NCBI GenBank assembly: GCA_946406035.1
Contig: CAMJJG010000013.1
Location: 1-52,454, forward strand
Origin: an uncultured Prevotellaceae bacterium
GTDB taxonomy: Bacteria > Bacteroidota > Bacteroidia > Bacteroidales > Muribaculaceae
Direction of reading: 5' to 3'
DNA length: 52,454 nucleotides
Under the pieces are notes generated by a model. It did not search any database and was not told the origin of the DNA. It worked only from the letters and a program-made list of their open reading frames with translations. How positions within the stretch are numbered: the first letter of the stretch is position 1; every line of letters begins with the position of its first letter. Of this stretch, positions 1 to 7,865 are shown piece after piece. A program made the translations under genes and the position numbers.

Positions 1-2
1 CC

Positions 3-548
3 TTCACGCCGCTGGCCAAGGGCATGACGAGCGAGTTCTGCAACCAGAACGCCTACGACTGCGTGCAGATTCACGGTGGTAGCGGCTTCATGCGCGACTA
101 CGCCTGCGAGCGCATCTACCGCGACGCCCGTATCACCAGCATCTACGAGGGCACGACCCAGCTGCAGGTGGTAGCAGCCATTCGCCACGTCACCACGGGC
201 ACCTATCTGAACCAAATCAAGGAGTACGCCACCCGCGAGTACAGCGAGGCCGTCGCTCCCATGAAGGCCAAGCTCGAGGCCATGACCGCCCTCTATGAGG
301 AGACCTTTGCCAAGGTTCAGGCCGTTGAGGATCCCGAGTACATTACCTTCCATGCCCGTCGCCTCGTCGAGATGCTGGGCCACATCATCATGGGCTACCT
401 GCTCATCGGTGACGCCAGCAACGAACCCGACCTGTTCATGGACAGCGCCAAGGTCTATGTCAACATGGGCGATGCCGAGGTAGCACGCCACGCGCGCTTC
501 ATCGGCGCCTTCAACCCTGCCGACCAGGCTGCCTACACCCGTCAGTAA
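3..548 (+). CDS. Acyl-CoA dehydrogenase, C-terminal part (cut by window edge)
   Basis: The reading frame is open to the left edge, so this is the last ~181 residues of a longer flavoprotein. The segment VQIHGGSGFMRDYACERIYR followed by IYEGTTQLQ is the hallmark end of the acyl-CoA dehydrogenase catalytic domain (FAD/substrate side). It is followed by a ~100-residue helical extension as in the larger Bacteroidales acyl-CoA dehydrogenases. In relatives these enzymes pair with EtfAB and oxidise acyl-CoA with electrons passed to ETF; the ETF genes would lie outside this window. The internal Met at position 24 is not the true start. The substrate cannot be told from this part. Confidence 0.9.
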   Translation, partial: FTPLAKGMTSEFCNQNAYDCVQIHGGSGFMRDYACERIYRDARITSIYEGTTQLQVVAAIRHVTTGTYLNQIKEYATREYSEAVAPMKAKLEAMTALYEETFAKVQAVEDPEYITFHARRLVEMLGHIIMGYLLIGDASNEPDLFMDSAKVYVNMGDAEVARHARFIGAFNPADQAAYTRQ

Positions 549-580
549 TTGTCAACTACGAATTCACGAATTAAACTAAT

Positions 581-588
581 TATTTTTG
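581..588 (+). promoter_or_regulatory. Bacteroidota -7 element (TATTTTTG) before lipoprotein gene
   Basis: TATTTTTG matches TAnnTTTG and ends 17 bases before the ATG at 605. No TTG is found at the usual distance, so only the -7 half is supported. Confidence 0.4.
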
Positions 589-604
589 CTTAAATTTTTA
601 TATT

Positions 605-1063
605 ATGAAAAAATACATTTATTCATTGATGGCCATTCTGCTGGCCTTGCTTACCGTTGGATTTACCGCCTGTAGCGATGACGACGAGCCCAAGGCTGCT
701 GACATCGTCGGGACTTGGCAATACAATCATACTGATGATGATGAATGGTCTGATGAATGGGATATCTATTATCAATTTACCAAAGAGGGTAAGTTTCATA
801 TAGTGGAGAAATCTCATGTCGAATATTATTATGGCCATCCCAGCGTTATTGTTCATCACGGAACATATACCGTATCGGGGAAGAAGTTGATAATCACCTT
901 CGATCCCGACCCCAAATACAATCCCAACCCCGAGCCCTCTGAATGCGAATATTCAGTGCAGGGCGACAAACTGACGTTTCTCGGCGGTGAATACCCCACA
1001 TTCACCCGTGTTGAGGACAGTGTGATAGAGCCCTATCTGAATGTAGTTCCTCATCCTTGCTGA
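605..1063 (+). CDS. Lipocalin-like lipoprotein, hypothetical
   Basis: A 152-residue protein with a signal peptide (MKKYIYSLMAILLALLTVGF) and lipobox ending at Cys23 (TACSDDDE). The acidic residues after the Cys are typical of Bacteroidales lipoproteins that may reach the cell surface. The rest (DIVGTWQYN..., YYQFTKEGKFHI, GTYTVSGKKLIITF, YSVQGDKLTF) has the alternating beta-strand pattern of small lipocalin-like domains, where GTW is the first strand and 'Y.v.g..L.i' repeats follow. Function is unknown. It stands alone, with its own -7 element upstream and a strong terminator downstream. Confidence 0.8.
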   Translation: MKKYIYSLMAILLALLTVGFTACSDDDEPKAADIVGTWQYNHTDDDEWSDEWDIYYQFTKEGKFHIVEKSHVEYYYGHPSVIVHHGTYTVSGKKLIITFDPDPKYNPNPEPSECEYSVQGDKLTFLGGEYPTFTRVEDSVIEPYLNVVPHPC

Positions 1064-1070
1064 CAAAATA

Positions 1071-1112
1071 CCGTGTCCCTGCCGAGGTCCATCTGCGGGG
1101 ACACGGTTTTTT
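1071..1112 (+). terminator. Intrinsic terminator after lipocalin-like gene
   Basis: CCGTGTCCC (1071-1079) pairs with GGGACACGG (1098-1106) and is followed by six T. It ends eight bases after the stop codon region of the lipoprotein gene and isolates it from the CDF gene. Confidence 0.85.
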
Positions 1113-1124
1113 AGCGTGTGGAAG

Positions 1125-1156
1125 TTGACAGGCTTAAGTAAAAGGACTACCTTTGC
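1125..1156 (+). promoter_or_regulatory. Promoter of the CDF transporter gene
   Basis: TTGACA (1125-1130) and TACCTTTGC (1148-1156) are a near-ideal Bacteroidota -33/-7 pair with a 20-bp gap after TTG. The -7 box ends only 6 bases before the ATG at 1163, so the transcript should have almost no 5' leader. Confidence 0.75.
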
Positions 1157-1162
1157 GGCATC

Positions 1163-2047
1163 ATGAGTCGTGAAAAAGAGATATATAAGGTGACGCTGGT
1201 GGGCAGTGCGGGCAATGTGGCACTGCTGACCTTCAAGTTCATCGCTGGCGTGATGGGACACAGCTCGGCGATGATTGCCGATGCGGTCCACTCGCTCTCG
1301 GACTTCATTACCGATGTCGTTGTCCTCGCCTTTGTCCATGTGAGCGCCAAGCCGCAGGATGAAAGTCACGACTATGGCCACGGCAAGTATGAGACCTTTG
1401 CCACATTCATCATTGGGCTGGCACTGATAGCTGCAGCCACAGGCATCATCGTTTCGGGCGTTGCCAAACTCATCGACTGGGCTGGCGGCAAGCAGTTGGC
1501 GGCACCCGGCTGGCTGGCGCTGGCTGCTGCCATTGTCTCGCTTATTGTCAAGGAAATCCTCTATCGTTACACGGTTAATCGTGGCAAGAAACTTGACTCT
1601 CAGGCACTTGTCGCCAATGCGTGGCACCACCGCAGCGACGCCCTCTCGTCTATTGGTACCACGGTGGGCATTGGTGGCGCCATCCTGTTGGGCAACCGCT
1701 GGACGGTGCTCGACCCGCTGGCCTCGGTACTGGTGGGCTTGATGCTGGTCAAGGTGTCGGTAGAATTGTTGCGCGCAAGTATGCGTGAACTCACCGAGTC
1801 GTCGCTCTCTGACGAAATCGAGAAGGAAATCGAGGACATCATCTGTTCTTTCCCTGACGTGAGCGAGCCGCACAACCTGCGCACGCGCCGCATCGGCAAC
1901 CGCTTCGCCATCGAGGCCCACGTGCGCATGGACGGTAACGTCTCCCTCACCGCAGCCCACGACCGCGCCACGGCCATTGAGCAGAGTTTGAAAAAACGCT
2001 ATGGCAACCAGACTCACGTCACCATCCACATGGAACCGAAAAAGTGA
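1163..2047 (+). CDS. Cation diffusion facilitator (CDF) metal exporter
   Basis: 294 residues, the normal length for FieF/CzcD-type proton-coupled divalent cation exporters in the inner membrane. Six hydrophobic segments are visible. The metal-site motifs are present: HSxxxxADAVHSLSDF (TM2, with Asp/His/Asp ligands), DYGHGKYET in the following loop, and NAWHHRSDALSS (TM5). The C-terminal ~90 residues form the cytoplasmic CTD (FAIEAHVRMDG..., ending HVTIHMEPKK) with His residues that bind metal and drive dimerisation. The TM2 Asp/His-Asp pattern suits Zn/Fe/Cd, but the ion cannot be fixed. The gene has its own promoter with a very short leader. Confidence 0.95.
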   Translation: MSREKEIYKVTLVGSAGNVALLTFKFIAGVMGHSSAMIADAVHSLSDFITDVVVLAFVHVSAKPQDESHDYGHGKYETFATFIIGLALIAAATGIIVSGVAKLIDWAGGKQLAAPGWLALAAAIVSLIVKEILYRYTVNRGKKLDSQALVANAWHHRSDALSSIGTTVGIGGAILLGNRWTVLDPLASVLVGLMLVKVSVELLRASMRELTESSLSDEIEKEIEDIICSFPDVSEPHNLRTRRIGNRFAIEAHVRMDGNVSLTAAHDRATAIEQSLKKRYGNQTHVTIHMEPKK

Positions 2048-2065
2048 AACATAAGCCTCGCAGAT

Positions 2066-2106
2066 AAACGACAGGGACGCAGCCTATGACTGCGTCCCTG
2101 TCGTTT
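2066..2106. terminator. Bidirectional hairpin between convergent genes
   Basis: A perfect 17-bp stem (2066-2082 with 2090-2106) around a 7-base loop. The outer base pairs are AAA/TTT, so an RNA from either side ends in a short U run. It separates the CDF gene (plus) from the lipoprotein gene at 2145 (minus). Confidence 0.85.
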
Positions 2107-2144
2107 AAGGTATATGTGAACTTAATCACATCTCATTCGGTTTT

Positions 2145-2654
2145 TTAATCGTACTTGAGGTTGTTGGCCTGTGAGAAGATGCCGTCCTTGGTGACCTTGA
2201 AACCAACCGACTTGCCGCTCAACTTGTCGAGGGTGTTGACCACTTTGTCACGAGCCACGCCCTGGCTGTTGATAATGGAGACCGAGTTGGTGTAGCTGGC
2301 GCCCTTGCTTGTCTTGCCGCTGAAGCTCATCTCGCATGTCAAGTTGTATTTTTCTTGAGTGAGTTCGGCATCGCTCTTGGTGCTGAATTTATACATCACG
2401 CCAAACTCGGCAGGGAACTTGTTGCTGGTGACGGTCTTGGTCCACCAGGTGGATGTTATGGGTTCCATGACGTTGCGTCCGTTCTCGGCCTTGTAGATGA
2501 TAAATACGTTGCAGGCATCGAGCATATCTTGAGAGAATGTCATGCCATAGGTCGCTGTGGCGGTGAGCTTATCGTCGGGCTCGTCGCTGCCGCAAGAGTT
2601 GAGTGCCATCATCGATGTTAAAAGCAATAGTGCGGTAAAAAGGTACTTTTTCAT
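2145..2654 (-). CDS. Hypothetical lipoprotein
   Basis: 169 residues with a signal peptide and lipobox at Cys21 (MALNSCGSDEPDD). Acidic residues after the Cys suggest an exported, possibly surface, lipoprotein. The mature part is beta-rich (YGMTFSQDMLDACNVFIIYK, YNLTCEMSFSG), with a Trp-rich turn (STWWTKT) and no motif I recognise. It lies 51 bases downstream of the small chaperone-like gene on the same strand and could be the last gene of that operon, but no promoter or terminator decides this. Confidence 0.75.
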   Translation of the reverse strand: MKKYLFTALLLLTSMMALNSCGSDEPDDKLTATATYGMTFSQDMLDACNVFIIYKAENGRNVMEPITSTWWTKTVTSNKFPAEFGVMYKFSTKSDAELTQEKYNLTCEMSFSGKTSKGASYTNSVSIINSQGVARDKVVNTLDKLSGKSVGFKVTKDGIFSQANNLKYD

Positions 2655-2705
2655 GTTGTTTTGTTGTGATTATATGATTATTAATGTAATGAATGTGTCA
2701 ATAGT

Positions 2706-3122
2706 TTAGTGGTTGGCGATTTCCTCGAGGCGTGCCAGGAAGGCCATGCGTCCGCCTTTGAGCAGGTTGATGGCGCGTGGCACGATGTCCTTGAGCTCGG
2801 GAGTGGTGTCGGCCAGGATTTCAAATGCTACCCACACGCTGGTGTCGTTCTTGCCATCCTCGTCCTCCATGTCCATTGTGTAGAGCTTCACGACCTTGAT
2901 GCTGCCGTTGACGTCGTTCATGGCCTTGTAGATCATTTCCTCGTTGTCCTCGGTGACCTCAAAGATGGCCGGCATCATCAGCCTGAAGTATTGTTCGTCC
3001 TCATCGTCCTTGAAATAGAGGTAATTGATGCCCTCGCTCTTGAACGCGATGCCGAAAGGGGTCTCGTGTGGACGGAACCCTTCCTCGGCCAGAAAATCCA
3101 TCATCAGTTTGTTTAAGTCCAT
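2706..3122 (-). CDS. Small acidic protein, YbjN/type III chaperone-like
   Basis: 138 residues, acidic, with no signal peptide. The order of elements (LMMDFLAEEGFRPHE..., IAFKSEGINYLYFKDDEDEQYFRLMMPAIFEV, NEEMIYKAMNDVNGSIKVVKLYTM, VWVAFEILADTTPELKDIVPRAINLL) looks like the alpha-beta fold of YbjN and CesT-type secretion chaperones: a helix, an antiparallel sheet, and a long C-terminal helix. That assignment is from pattern, not from a search. It follows the kinase-AAA+ fusion by 36 bases on the same strand, which suggests an adaptor, substrate or chaperone of that ATPase. Function is otherwise unknown. Confidence 0.75.
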   Translation of the reverse strand: MDLNKLMMDFLAEEGFRPHETPFGIAFKSEGINYLYFKDDEDEQYFRLMMPAIFEVTEDNEEMIYKAMNDVNGSIKVVKLYTMDMEDEDGKNDTSVWVAFEILADTTPELKDIVPRAINLLKGGRMAFLARLEEIANH

Positions 3123-3158
3123 ATATTCTAACGTTTTAAATGATTGTTTTCGGGGTGT

Positions 3159-5015
3159 TTAGACGTTAAATCCCACTCGAGGCAGGGCGTTATTGCGCGA
3201 GATGCCCTCCATCTTGTCGCGCATTTCCTCATATTCCTTGAGCAGCTCCTTGTTGACCGACGGCTTGATGCCCTCGATGGTCTTGATGAGCAGTTCCTGG
3301 GTGATGTCCTCGTGGTTGAATGCGGCAATAGTCGCTGCCTCGTTCACGACGTAGGCGATATCGCTGGCCACATATCCGTCGGCCTTCTCAGCCAGTGCGT
3401 CGCTGTCGATCGGGCCACAGGGGCGGTCCTTGAGGTAGAGCTCAAACATGAGCTTGCGTGCCGTCTCGTCGGGCATGGGGACATAGATCTGCTTGTCGAT
3501 GCGCCCCGTGCGCAGCACGGCTGGATCCACCTTGTCGGGCCTGTTGCTCGTGGCGATGACAAAGATGCCGCGCTTGGAGCAGTTGTTCAACTGGGTGAGG
3601 AACTCATTGACCTCGCCGGCCTGGTTACCGCCGGAATTGTCTCCCGAGCGGTTAGGCACAAAAGCGTCGAACTCGTCGAAGCACAGCACCGTGGGCGCGT
3701 TTTCCTCGGCCTTCTTGAACAGGTCGGCAATCTTGCCTTGAGAGCCGTGGACGTAGATGGAACCCAGGTCGCTGGCCTTGACCAGAATGAAGTTGAAGCC
3801 CGTCTCCTCGGCAAATTTTTCGGCAAAGAAGCTCTTGCCGCATCCGGGAGGGCCATAGAGCAGCATGCCGTTGGGAGGCGTTAGCTTGTATTTCTCGGCC
3901 AGTTCCTTGTCTTGCAGGATGAGGATGACGCGCTTGCGCAGCATCTCCTTGAGCTCATCCATGCCGGCGATGTCGGCAAATCCATTGCCCGATCCTCGCT
4001 TGATATCGACGTTGGCGCTAGTCTCGGTAGCGTGCTTGGAGGTGGGCGTGGAGTCGTTGTCCATCCAGTCTAACGAGTTGAACGGGTCGTCAGCATCCTC
4101 GTCCATGTCATCGTGCTGGCGTGTCGCCAGCTTGCTGCGTATCTCCTGGGCCATCTCGCTGTCGTCGCCGTCGATGAGGTCGTTGAGCAACTCATCGATG
4201 CTGCCATAGCGGTCGTTGTAGCCTAGAGCCATGCCCGTCGAGATGACGGTCTTGATTTTCTCGTCCTCGATGTCACTGACATCGATCTCGCCCTTCTCGT
4301 TGCGGGCCTTCTGGACGAGTTTGATTTTCTCTTTGCGGGTCATGTCGGGCTTGAACTCGATGTCCCAGGGGTCACGTCCGGTGAGCATCTTGTAGAACAC
4401 TCCCGTCGCGGCAAAGATGTCGTTGCGCTCGTCATACTTGCCCAGGAACGATTGTCCGCTGGCATATCGCGGGTCGAGGTCGGCCGTGTCAAACGGCGCG
4501 TTGCCCATGAAGCAGAACGAGACGTGCCCCATGTCGATGAGTTCGGCAATGCCGCCAGTCTTGCTGCTGAGCATCACGTTGGTGGGGTTGATGTCGTTGT
4601 GCAGCAGCACGCCGGGCATGTCGTGCAGGTATTGTATACCTTGCAGCATCTCGATGAATATTTTGGTCGCCGTTGCAGTGTCCAGTTTTCCTTCACGCTG
4701 GAGCATCTCGCTGAGGAGTTCCCCGCTGAAGTAGTTGGCCACTAGGTAGCGGCACTCGCCCGCCTCATCATTATGGGTGCCATGGTCGATGCAGCTGATG
4801 ATGTTCTTGTGGTTGATGAGCTGACACATGCTGATCTCGGTCACCTGTCCGTCATGAATCAGCTTCTCGGGCGTATTCTTGAGGCGGTAAATCTTCATGT
4901 AGTAGGGATTTCCGCTCTCGTCCTCGACGCGGTAGCTCTCGACATAAGGATTCTCCTTGATGAGATATACCACGTTCCAGCGGTTGTTGACGATTTGTCC
5001 TTCTTTGAGTATCAT
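3159..5015 (-). CDS. Serine/threonine protein kinase fused to AAA+ ATPase
   Basis: 618 residues. N-terminal kinase domain (about 10-285): Lys41 (YYMKIYRL) as the ATP-binding Lys, catalytic loop HNDINPTN with Asp141 and Asn146, DMG with Asp161 in place of DFG, and an APE-like segment (DPRYASGQ). The glycine-rich loop is poorly kept (LIKENPYVE). An acidic linker (about 285-340) leads to an AAA+ domain of the FtsH/Cdc48/Vps4 type: Walker A GPPGCGKS (388-395), pore-loop-like YVHGS (421-425), Walker B VLCFDEFD (Asp447, Glu448), sensor Asn491, and arginine-finger region LRTGRIDK (Arg502, Arg505), then a lid domain. All catalytic residues for both activities appear present. There are no TM segments, so it should be cytosolic. 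It sits 13 bases after the BT_3928-like gene. The physiological role is unknown; a phosphorylation-linked unfoldase or remodeller is an inference. Confidence 0.92.
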   Translation of the reverse strand: MILKEGQIVNNRWNVVYLIKENPYVESYRVEDESGNPYYMKIYRLKNTPEKLIHDGQVTEISMCQLINHKNIISCIDHGTHNDEAGECRYLVANYFSGELLSEMLQREGKLDTATATKIFIEMLQGIQYLHDMPGVLLHNDINPTNVMLSSKTGGIAELIDMGHVSFCFMGNAPFDTADLDPRYASGQSFLGKYDERNDIFAATGVFYKMLTGRDPWDIEFKPDMTRKEKIKLVQKARNEKGEIDVSDIEDEKIKTVISTGMALGYNDRYGSIDELLNDLIDGDDSEMAQEIRSKLATRQHDDMDEDADDPFNSLDWMDNDSTPTSKHATETSANVDIKRGSGNGFADIAGMDELKEMLRKRVILILQDKELAEKYKLTPPNGMLLYGPPGCGKSFFAEKFAEETGFNFILVKASDLGSIYVHGSQGKIADLFKKAEENAPTVLCFDEFDAFVPNRSGDNSGGNQAGEVNEFLTQLNNCSKRGIFVIATSNRPDKVDPAVLRTGRIDKQIYVPMPDETARKLMFELYLKDRPCGPIDSDALAEKADGYVASDIAYVVNEAATIAAFNHEDITQELLIKTIEGIKPSVNKELLKEYEEMRDKMEGISRNNALPRVGFNV

Positions 5016-5028
5016 AGGGCTATGTGGA

Positions 5029-6363
5029 TTATTGTCGGGGGGATTGATGTGACTTGTTGTGGCGCAAGGTGCGCTTGCGGTAGAGGTATCTCACCAGCAG
5101 GTGGGTGCGGTTGACCAGCAGCAGGGCCAGCATCACTGCCATATAGAGCAGCGTCAACCGTGACACGATGATGTCGGGCTGGAAGTCATTGCCCATATCG
5201 CTCAGCTCCACCGGCTGCTCCACGCCATCGAGCGACGACAGGGTGCGTTTCCACTTGATGGTGCCATCCTCGAGATAGACCACTGCGGGATTACCGCGAG
5301 CCACCATCTTGAGCTCGCTGTCGTCCATGTTGTGGATGGGATAACTGGCCATCGAGATGTCCTTCCAATGCTCAATCTGATCGCCAGTGGCCGGAGTGAG
5401 GCCGATGACGTCGGCATCGGCCACGAGGGCGGCATCGGTGAGCTCGTTGAGTGCAAACGAGTTGACAACGCCCACTCGGGGCAGGTCGGGGAAGAGCAAT
5501 AGCACGGTGCGGCGGCTGTCACTCAATATGTCGATGGTGATGTCGCTGCCGTCCTTGTCCATGATGGCAATGCCGCCGTTGGGGTTATCGTCGAGCATGA
5601 TGACCTGGCCGTGGGGGCGGCGAGCGTGGTAGCGGGTCACATATTCCCAGCCGTCTTCCTCGTCAGGAAGGCTGTCGATGGTAAACTCCTGCTCCTTGCC
5701 ATCCTTGCTGTATATAAAGATGAAGTCTTCCTCGCCCTCGTCACTGTCCTGGATGGAGGCATTGACCAGGCGGGTACCGACGGGGTAGGGGCGGTAATCA
5801 ATGAGCGGCTGGACGAAGTAGCCATAGTAGCTGATGGCCATGATCAGGGCAAACGATGCCGCCATAACCATCCATTGCACTGCAGGGCCATATACACCCC
5901 GCAACGACCTGTTGAAAAGTAACAGGTAGATGATACCCAGCAGTAGCAGCACGTTCTTGCCAAATGTCGCCCAGTTGCTCAGGTGCAGCGCGTCGCCAAA
6001 GCACCCGCAATCGGGCACCGCGTTAGTCACGGCGAGCCACAGCGTGAGCGGCGTCATCACCAGCATCACCAGCAGGGATAGCCAGGGTGCGCTGCGGCGG
6101 TAGGCGCCCACGGCAAGGGCCACGCCCAGCATGAACTCAATCGCGGCGATGGCTACGGCTATAAAAAGTGCCGTGCCCACCCACTGTTCCAGCCCCAGGG
6201 CATTGAGGTAGTCGGTGATCTTGTAACAGGTCCCCCACGGGTCAATCCCCTTGGTAAAACCAGAGAAGATGAACACACCGCCCACGGTGAGCCGCATGAG
6301 CGTCGTGATCAGTTGGCACCACTTCTCGCCCTTGACCGCATTGATGATAGCTTTGATGGTCAT
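5029..6363 (-). CDS. BT_3928-like DoxX/MauE-type membrane protein
   Basis: About 444 residues from the ATG at 6363; a TTG four codons upstream (6375) is less likely. The N-terminal ~185 residues hold four to five TM helices of DoxX/MauE type (LTVGGVFIFSGFTKGIDPWG...), with the loop VPDCGCFGD carrying the CxC motif of MauE-like proteins tied to thiol redox chemistry. A long soluble middle part follows, with a thioredoxin-like look (TVLLLFPDLPRVG, GNPAVVYLEDGTIKW), and then a last TM helix and a basic tail. It matches the Bacteroidales family named after BT_3928. From memory, relatives sit next to DUF1599 and tpiA; here DUF1599 is kept and the next gene is the kinase-AAA+ fusion. Its biochemical role is not known. 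Confidence 0.88.
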   Translation of the reverse strand: MTIKAIINAVKGEKWCQLITTLMRLTVGGVFIFSGFTKGIDPWGTCYKITDYLNALGLEQWVGTALFIAVAIAAIEFMLGVALAVGAYRRSAPWLSLLVMLVMTPLTLWLAVTNAVPDCGCFGDALHLSNWATFGKNVLLLLGIIYLLLFNRSLRGVYGPAVQWMVMAASFALIMAISYYGYFVQPLIDYRPYPVGTRLVNASIQDSDEGEEDFIFIYSKDGKEQEFTIDSLPDEEDGWEYVTRYHARRPHGQVIMLDDNPNGGIAIMDKDGSDITIDILSDSRRTVLLLFPDLPRVGVVNSFALNELTDAALVADADVIGLTPATGDQIEHWKDISMASYPIHNMDDSELKMVARGNPAVVYLEDGTIKWKRTLSSLDGVEQPVELSDMGNDFQPDIIVSRLTLLYMAVMLALLLVNRTHLLVRYLYRKRTLRHNKSHQSPRQ

Positions 6364-6382
6364 AGGTTGTAGCAAAACATCA

Positions 6383-6937
6383 TTATTGGTTAGCGGCAGT
6401 TTCCTCGCTGTGCTTGATCAGGGCAAACACGCTGTAGTTGATCATGTCCTGATAGTTGGCATCGATGCCCTCGCTCACGAGGGTCTCTCCATTGTGGTTT
6501 TCTATCTCCTTGGTGCGCTGTATCTTGGTGAGAATCAGGTCGGTGTAGCTCGAAATGCGCATGTCGCGCCAAGCTTCGCCATAGTCGGTGTTCTTGGCAA
6601 TCATCAGGCGCTTGGTCTCGGCGATGTGCAGGTCATACAGCTCCAGGGCGCGCTCCTTAGTGATGTCGATGGTGTCGCTGTAGCCCAGCTGTAGCTGGAT
6701 GAGCCCGATGATGCCATAGTTGATGATACCGATGAACTCGGGCCAGATGCCTTCGCCCACCTTGGTCTCTCCGTTGAGTTCAAGTGTGCGGATGCGTTTG
6801 GCCTTAATGAAGATCTGGTCGGTGACAGAGCGAGGCCGCAGAATGCGCCACGAGGGGCCGTAATCCTTCATCTTGTTGACAAACAACTCGCGGCACTGGG
6901 CGATCGCATTATCATATTGTTGACTTGTATTTAGCAT
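6383..6937 (-). CDS. DUF1599 protein (two repeats)
   Basis: 184 residues with two internal copies of the same unit: KMKDYGPSWRILRPRSVTDQIFIKAKRIRTLE in the first half and KNTDYGEAWRDMRISSYTDLILTKIQRTKEIE in the second, each followed by a Gly-Glu turn and INYGIIGLIQL / INYSVFALIKH. This is the DUF1599 family, related by some authors to nucleotide-modification proteins. The cellular role is not established. It is the first gene of the minus-strand run, 19 bases before the BT_3928-like gene, an arrangement conserved in Bacteroidales. Confidence 0.9.
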   Translation of the reverse strand: MLNTSQQYDNAIAQCRELFVNKMKDYGPSWRILRPRSVTDQIFIKAKRIRTLELNGETKVGEGIWPEFIGIINYGIIGLIQLQLGYSDTIDITKERALELYDLHIAETKRLMIAKNTDYGEAWRDMRISSYTDLILTKIQRTKEIENHNGETLVSEGIDANYQDMINYSVFALIKHSEETAANQ

Positions 6938-6968
6938 AATATACTGGTGTGAGATTGGTTTTAACTTA

Positions 6969-6976
6969 CAAAGTTA
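6969..6976 (-). promoter_or_regulatory. -7 element (TAACTTTG) for the DUF1599 operon
   Basis: The reverse strand reads TAACTTTG, 32 bases before the ATG at 6937. No TTG lies at the expected spacing upstream, so the -33 part is not seen. Confidence 0.5.
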
Positions 6977-7016
6977 CTGCTTTTTCTCGTGCATTGTCAT
7001 GATTGGCATCGGTTTT

Positions 7017-7047
7017 TTGACTTTTTGTGGATAATTGAGTACCTTTG
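7017..7047 (+). promoter_or_regulatory. Promoter of the SDR gene
   Basis: TTGAC (7017-7021) and TACCTTTG (7040-7047) are spaced by 20 bp after TTG. About 39 bases of leader separate the -7 box from the ATG at 7087. It diverges from the DUF1599 promoter. Confidence 0.7.
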
Positions 7048-7086
7048 CGACACAAATTAAGTATAATAATTATTTTTTAGACAGAT

Positions 7087-7842
7087 ATGAAGAAAATCGC
7101 ATTAGTTACAGGAGCGACAAGCGGCATCGGCGAGGCCTGTGCACGCAGGTTGGCCGTGAACGGCTATAACATGATCATTACAGGCCGCAGGGCCGAGCGG
7201 CTTGACGCACTTGCCCGTGAGCTGTCCGAGATGGGTGTAGGAGTAATAACACTCGAGTTTGACGTGCGTGACCGTGAGGCTGCCACCGCTGCCATCCAGG
7301 GGCTGCCCCCCGAGTGGCAAGAGATTGACGTGCTGGTCAATAACGCTGGTGGCGCGTGGGGACTGGAGCCCGAGTATGAGGGCGACTATAACGACTGGGA
7401 CACGATGATCGACACCAACATCAAGGGCCTGTTGACGATGACCCGCCTCATCGTGCCTGGCATGGTGGAGCGCAACCGTGGCCATGTGGTTAATATCGGT
7501 AGTGTGGCAGGCGATGCCGCCTATGCCGGCGGCAACGTGTATTGTGCCACCAAGTCGGCCGTGAAGGCCCTGAGCGATGGCCTGCGCATCGACGTGGCCC
7601 ACACCAGCGTGCGCGTGACCAACATCAAGCCCGGTCTGGTTGAGACCAACTTCTCGGTAGTACGCTTCCACGGCGACAAGGAGCGTGCCGATAACGTCTA
7701 TAAGGGCATCCAACCCCTGACGGGTGAGGACATCGCCGAGTGTGTCGCTTTTGCCGTGAATGCTCCCGCCCACGTCCAGGTAGCCGAACTGCTTGTGCTG
7801 GCTACTCATCAAGCCAGCGGCAGCGTCATCCACCGCCAGTAA
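7087..7842 (+). CDS. Short-chain dehydrogenase/reductase (YdfG-like)
   Basis: 251 residues, classical SDR length. Visible motifs: TGATSGIG cofactor loop (8-15), an Arg pair after beta-2 (TGRRAERL) that favours NADP(H), NNAGG, catalytic Ser in NIGSVAG, and YCATK with Tyr and Lys of the active site. The sequence resembles the YdfG/3-hydroxy acid dehydrogenase group (NIKPGLVETNFS). It should be a cytosolic NADP-dependent oxidoreductase of small hydroxy acids or related alcohols; the substrate is uncertain. The gene has its own promoter and terminator and is the only plus-strand gene between two minus-strand units. Confidence 0.93.
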   Translation: MKKIALVTGATSGIGEACARRLAVNGYNMIITGRRAERLDALARELSEMGVGVITLEFDVRDREAATAAIQGLPPEWQEIDVLVNNAGGAWGLEPEYEGDYNDWDTMIDTNIKGLLTMTRLIVPGMVERNRGHVVNIGSVAGDAAYAGGNVYCATKSAVKALSDGLRIDVAHTSVRVTNIKPGLVETNFSVVRFHGDKERADNVYKGIQPLTGEDIAECVAFAVNAPAHVQVAELLVLATHQASGSVIHRQ

Positions 7843-7865
7843 TAACTGTAGGTAAACACAAGTAA

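Noticed and set aside
953-2029. A 358-codon minus-strand open frame antisense to the CDF gene
   Set aside because: It crosses the terminator at 1071-1112, lacks a promoter and shows no family pattern, while the CDF frame has all family motifs.
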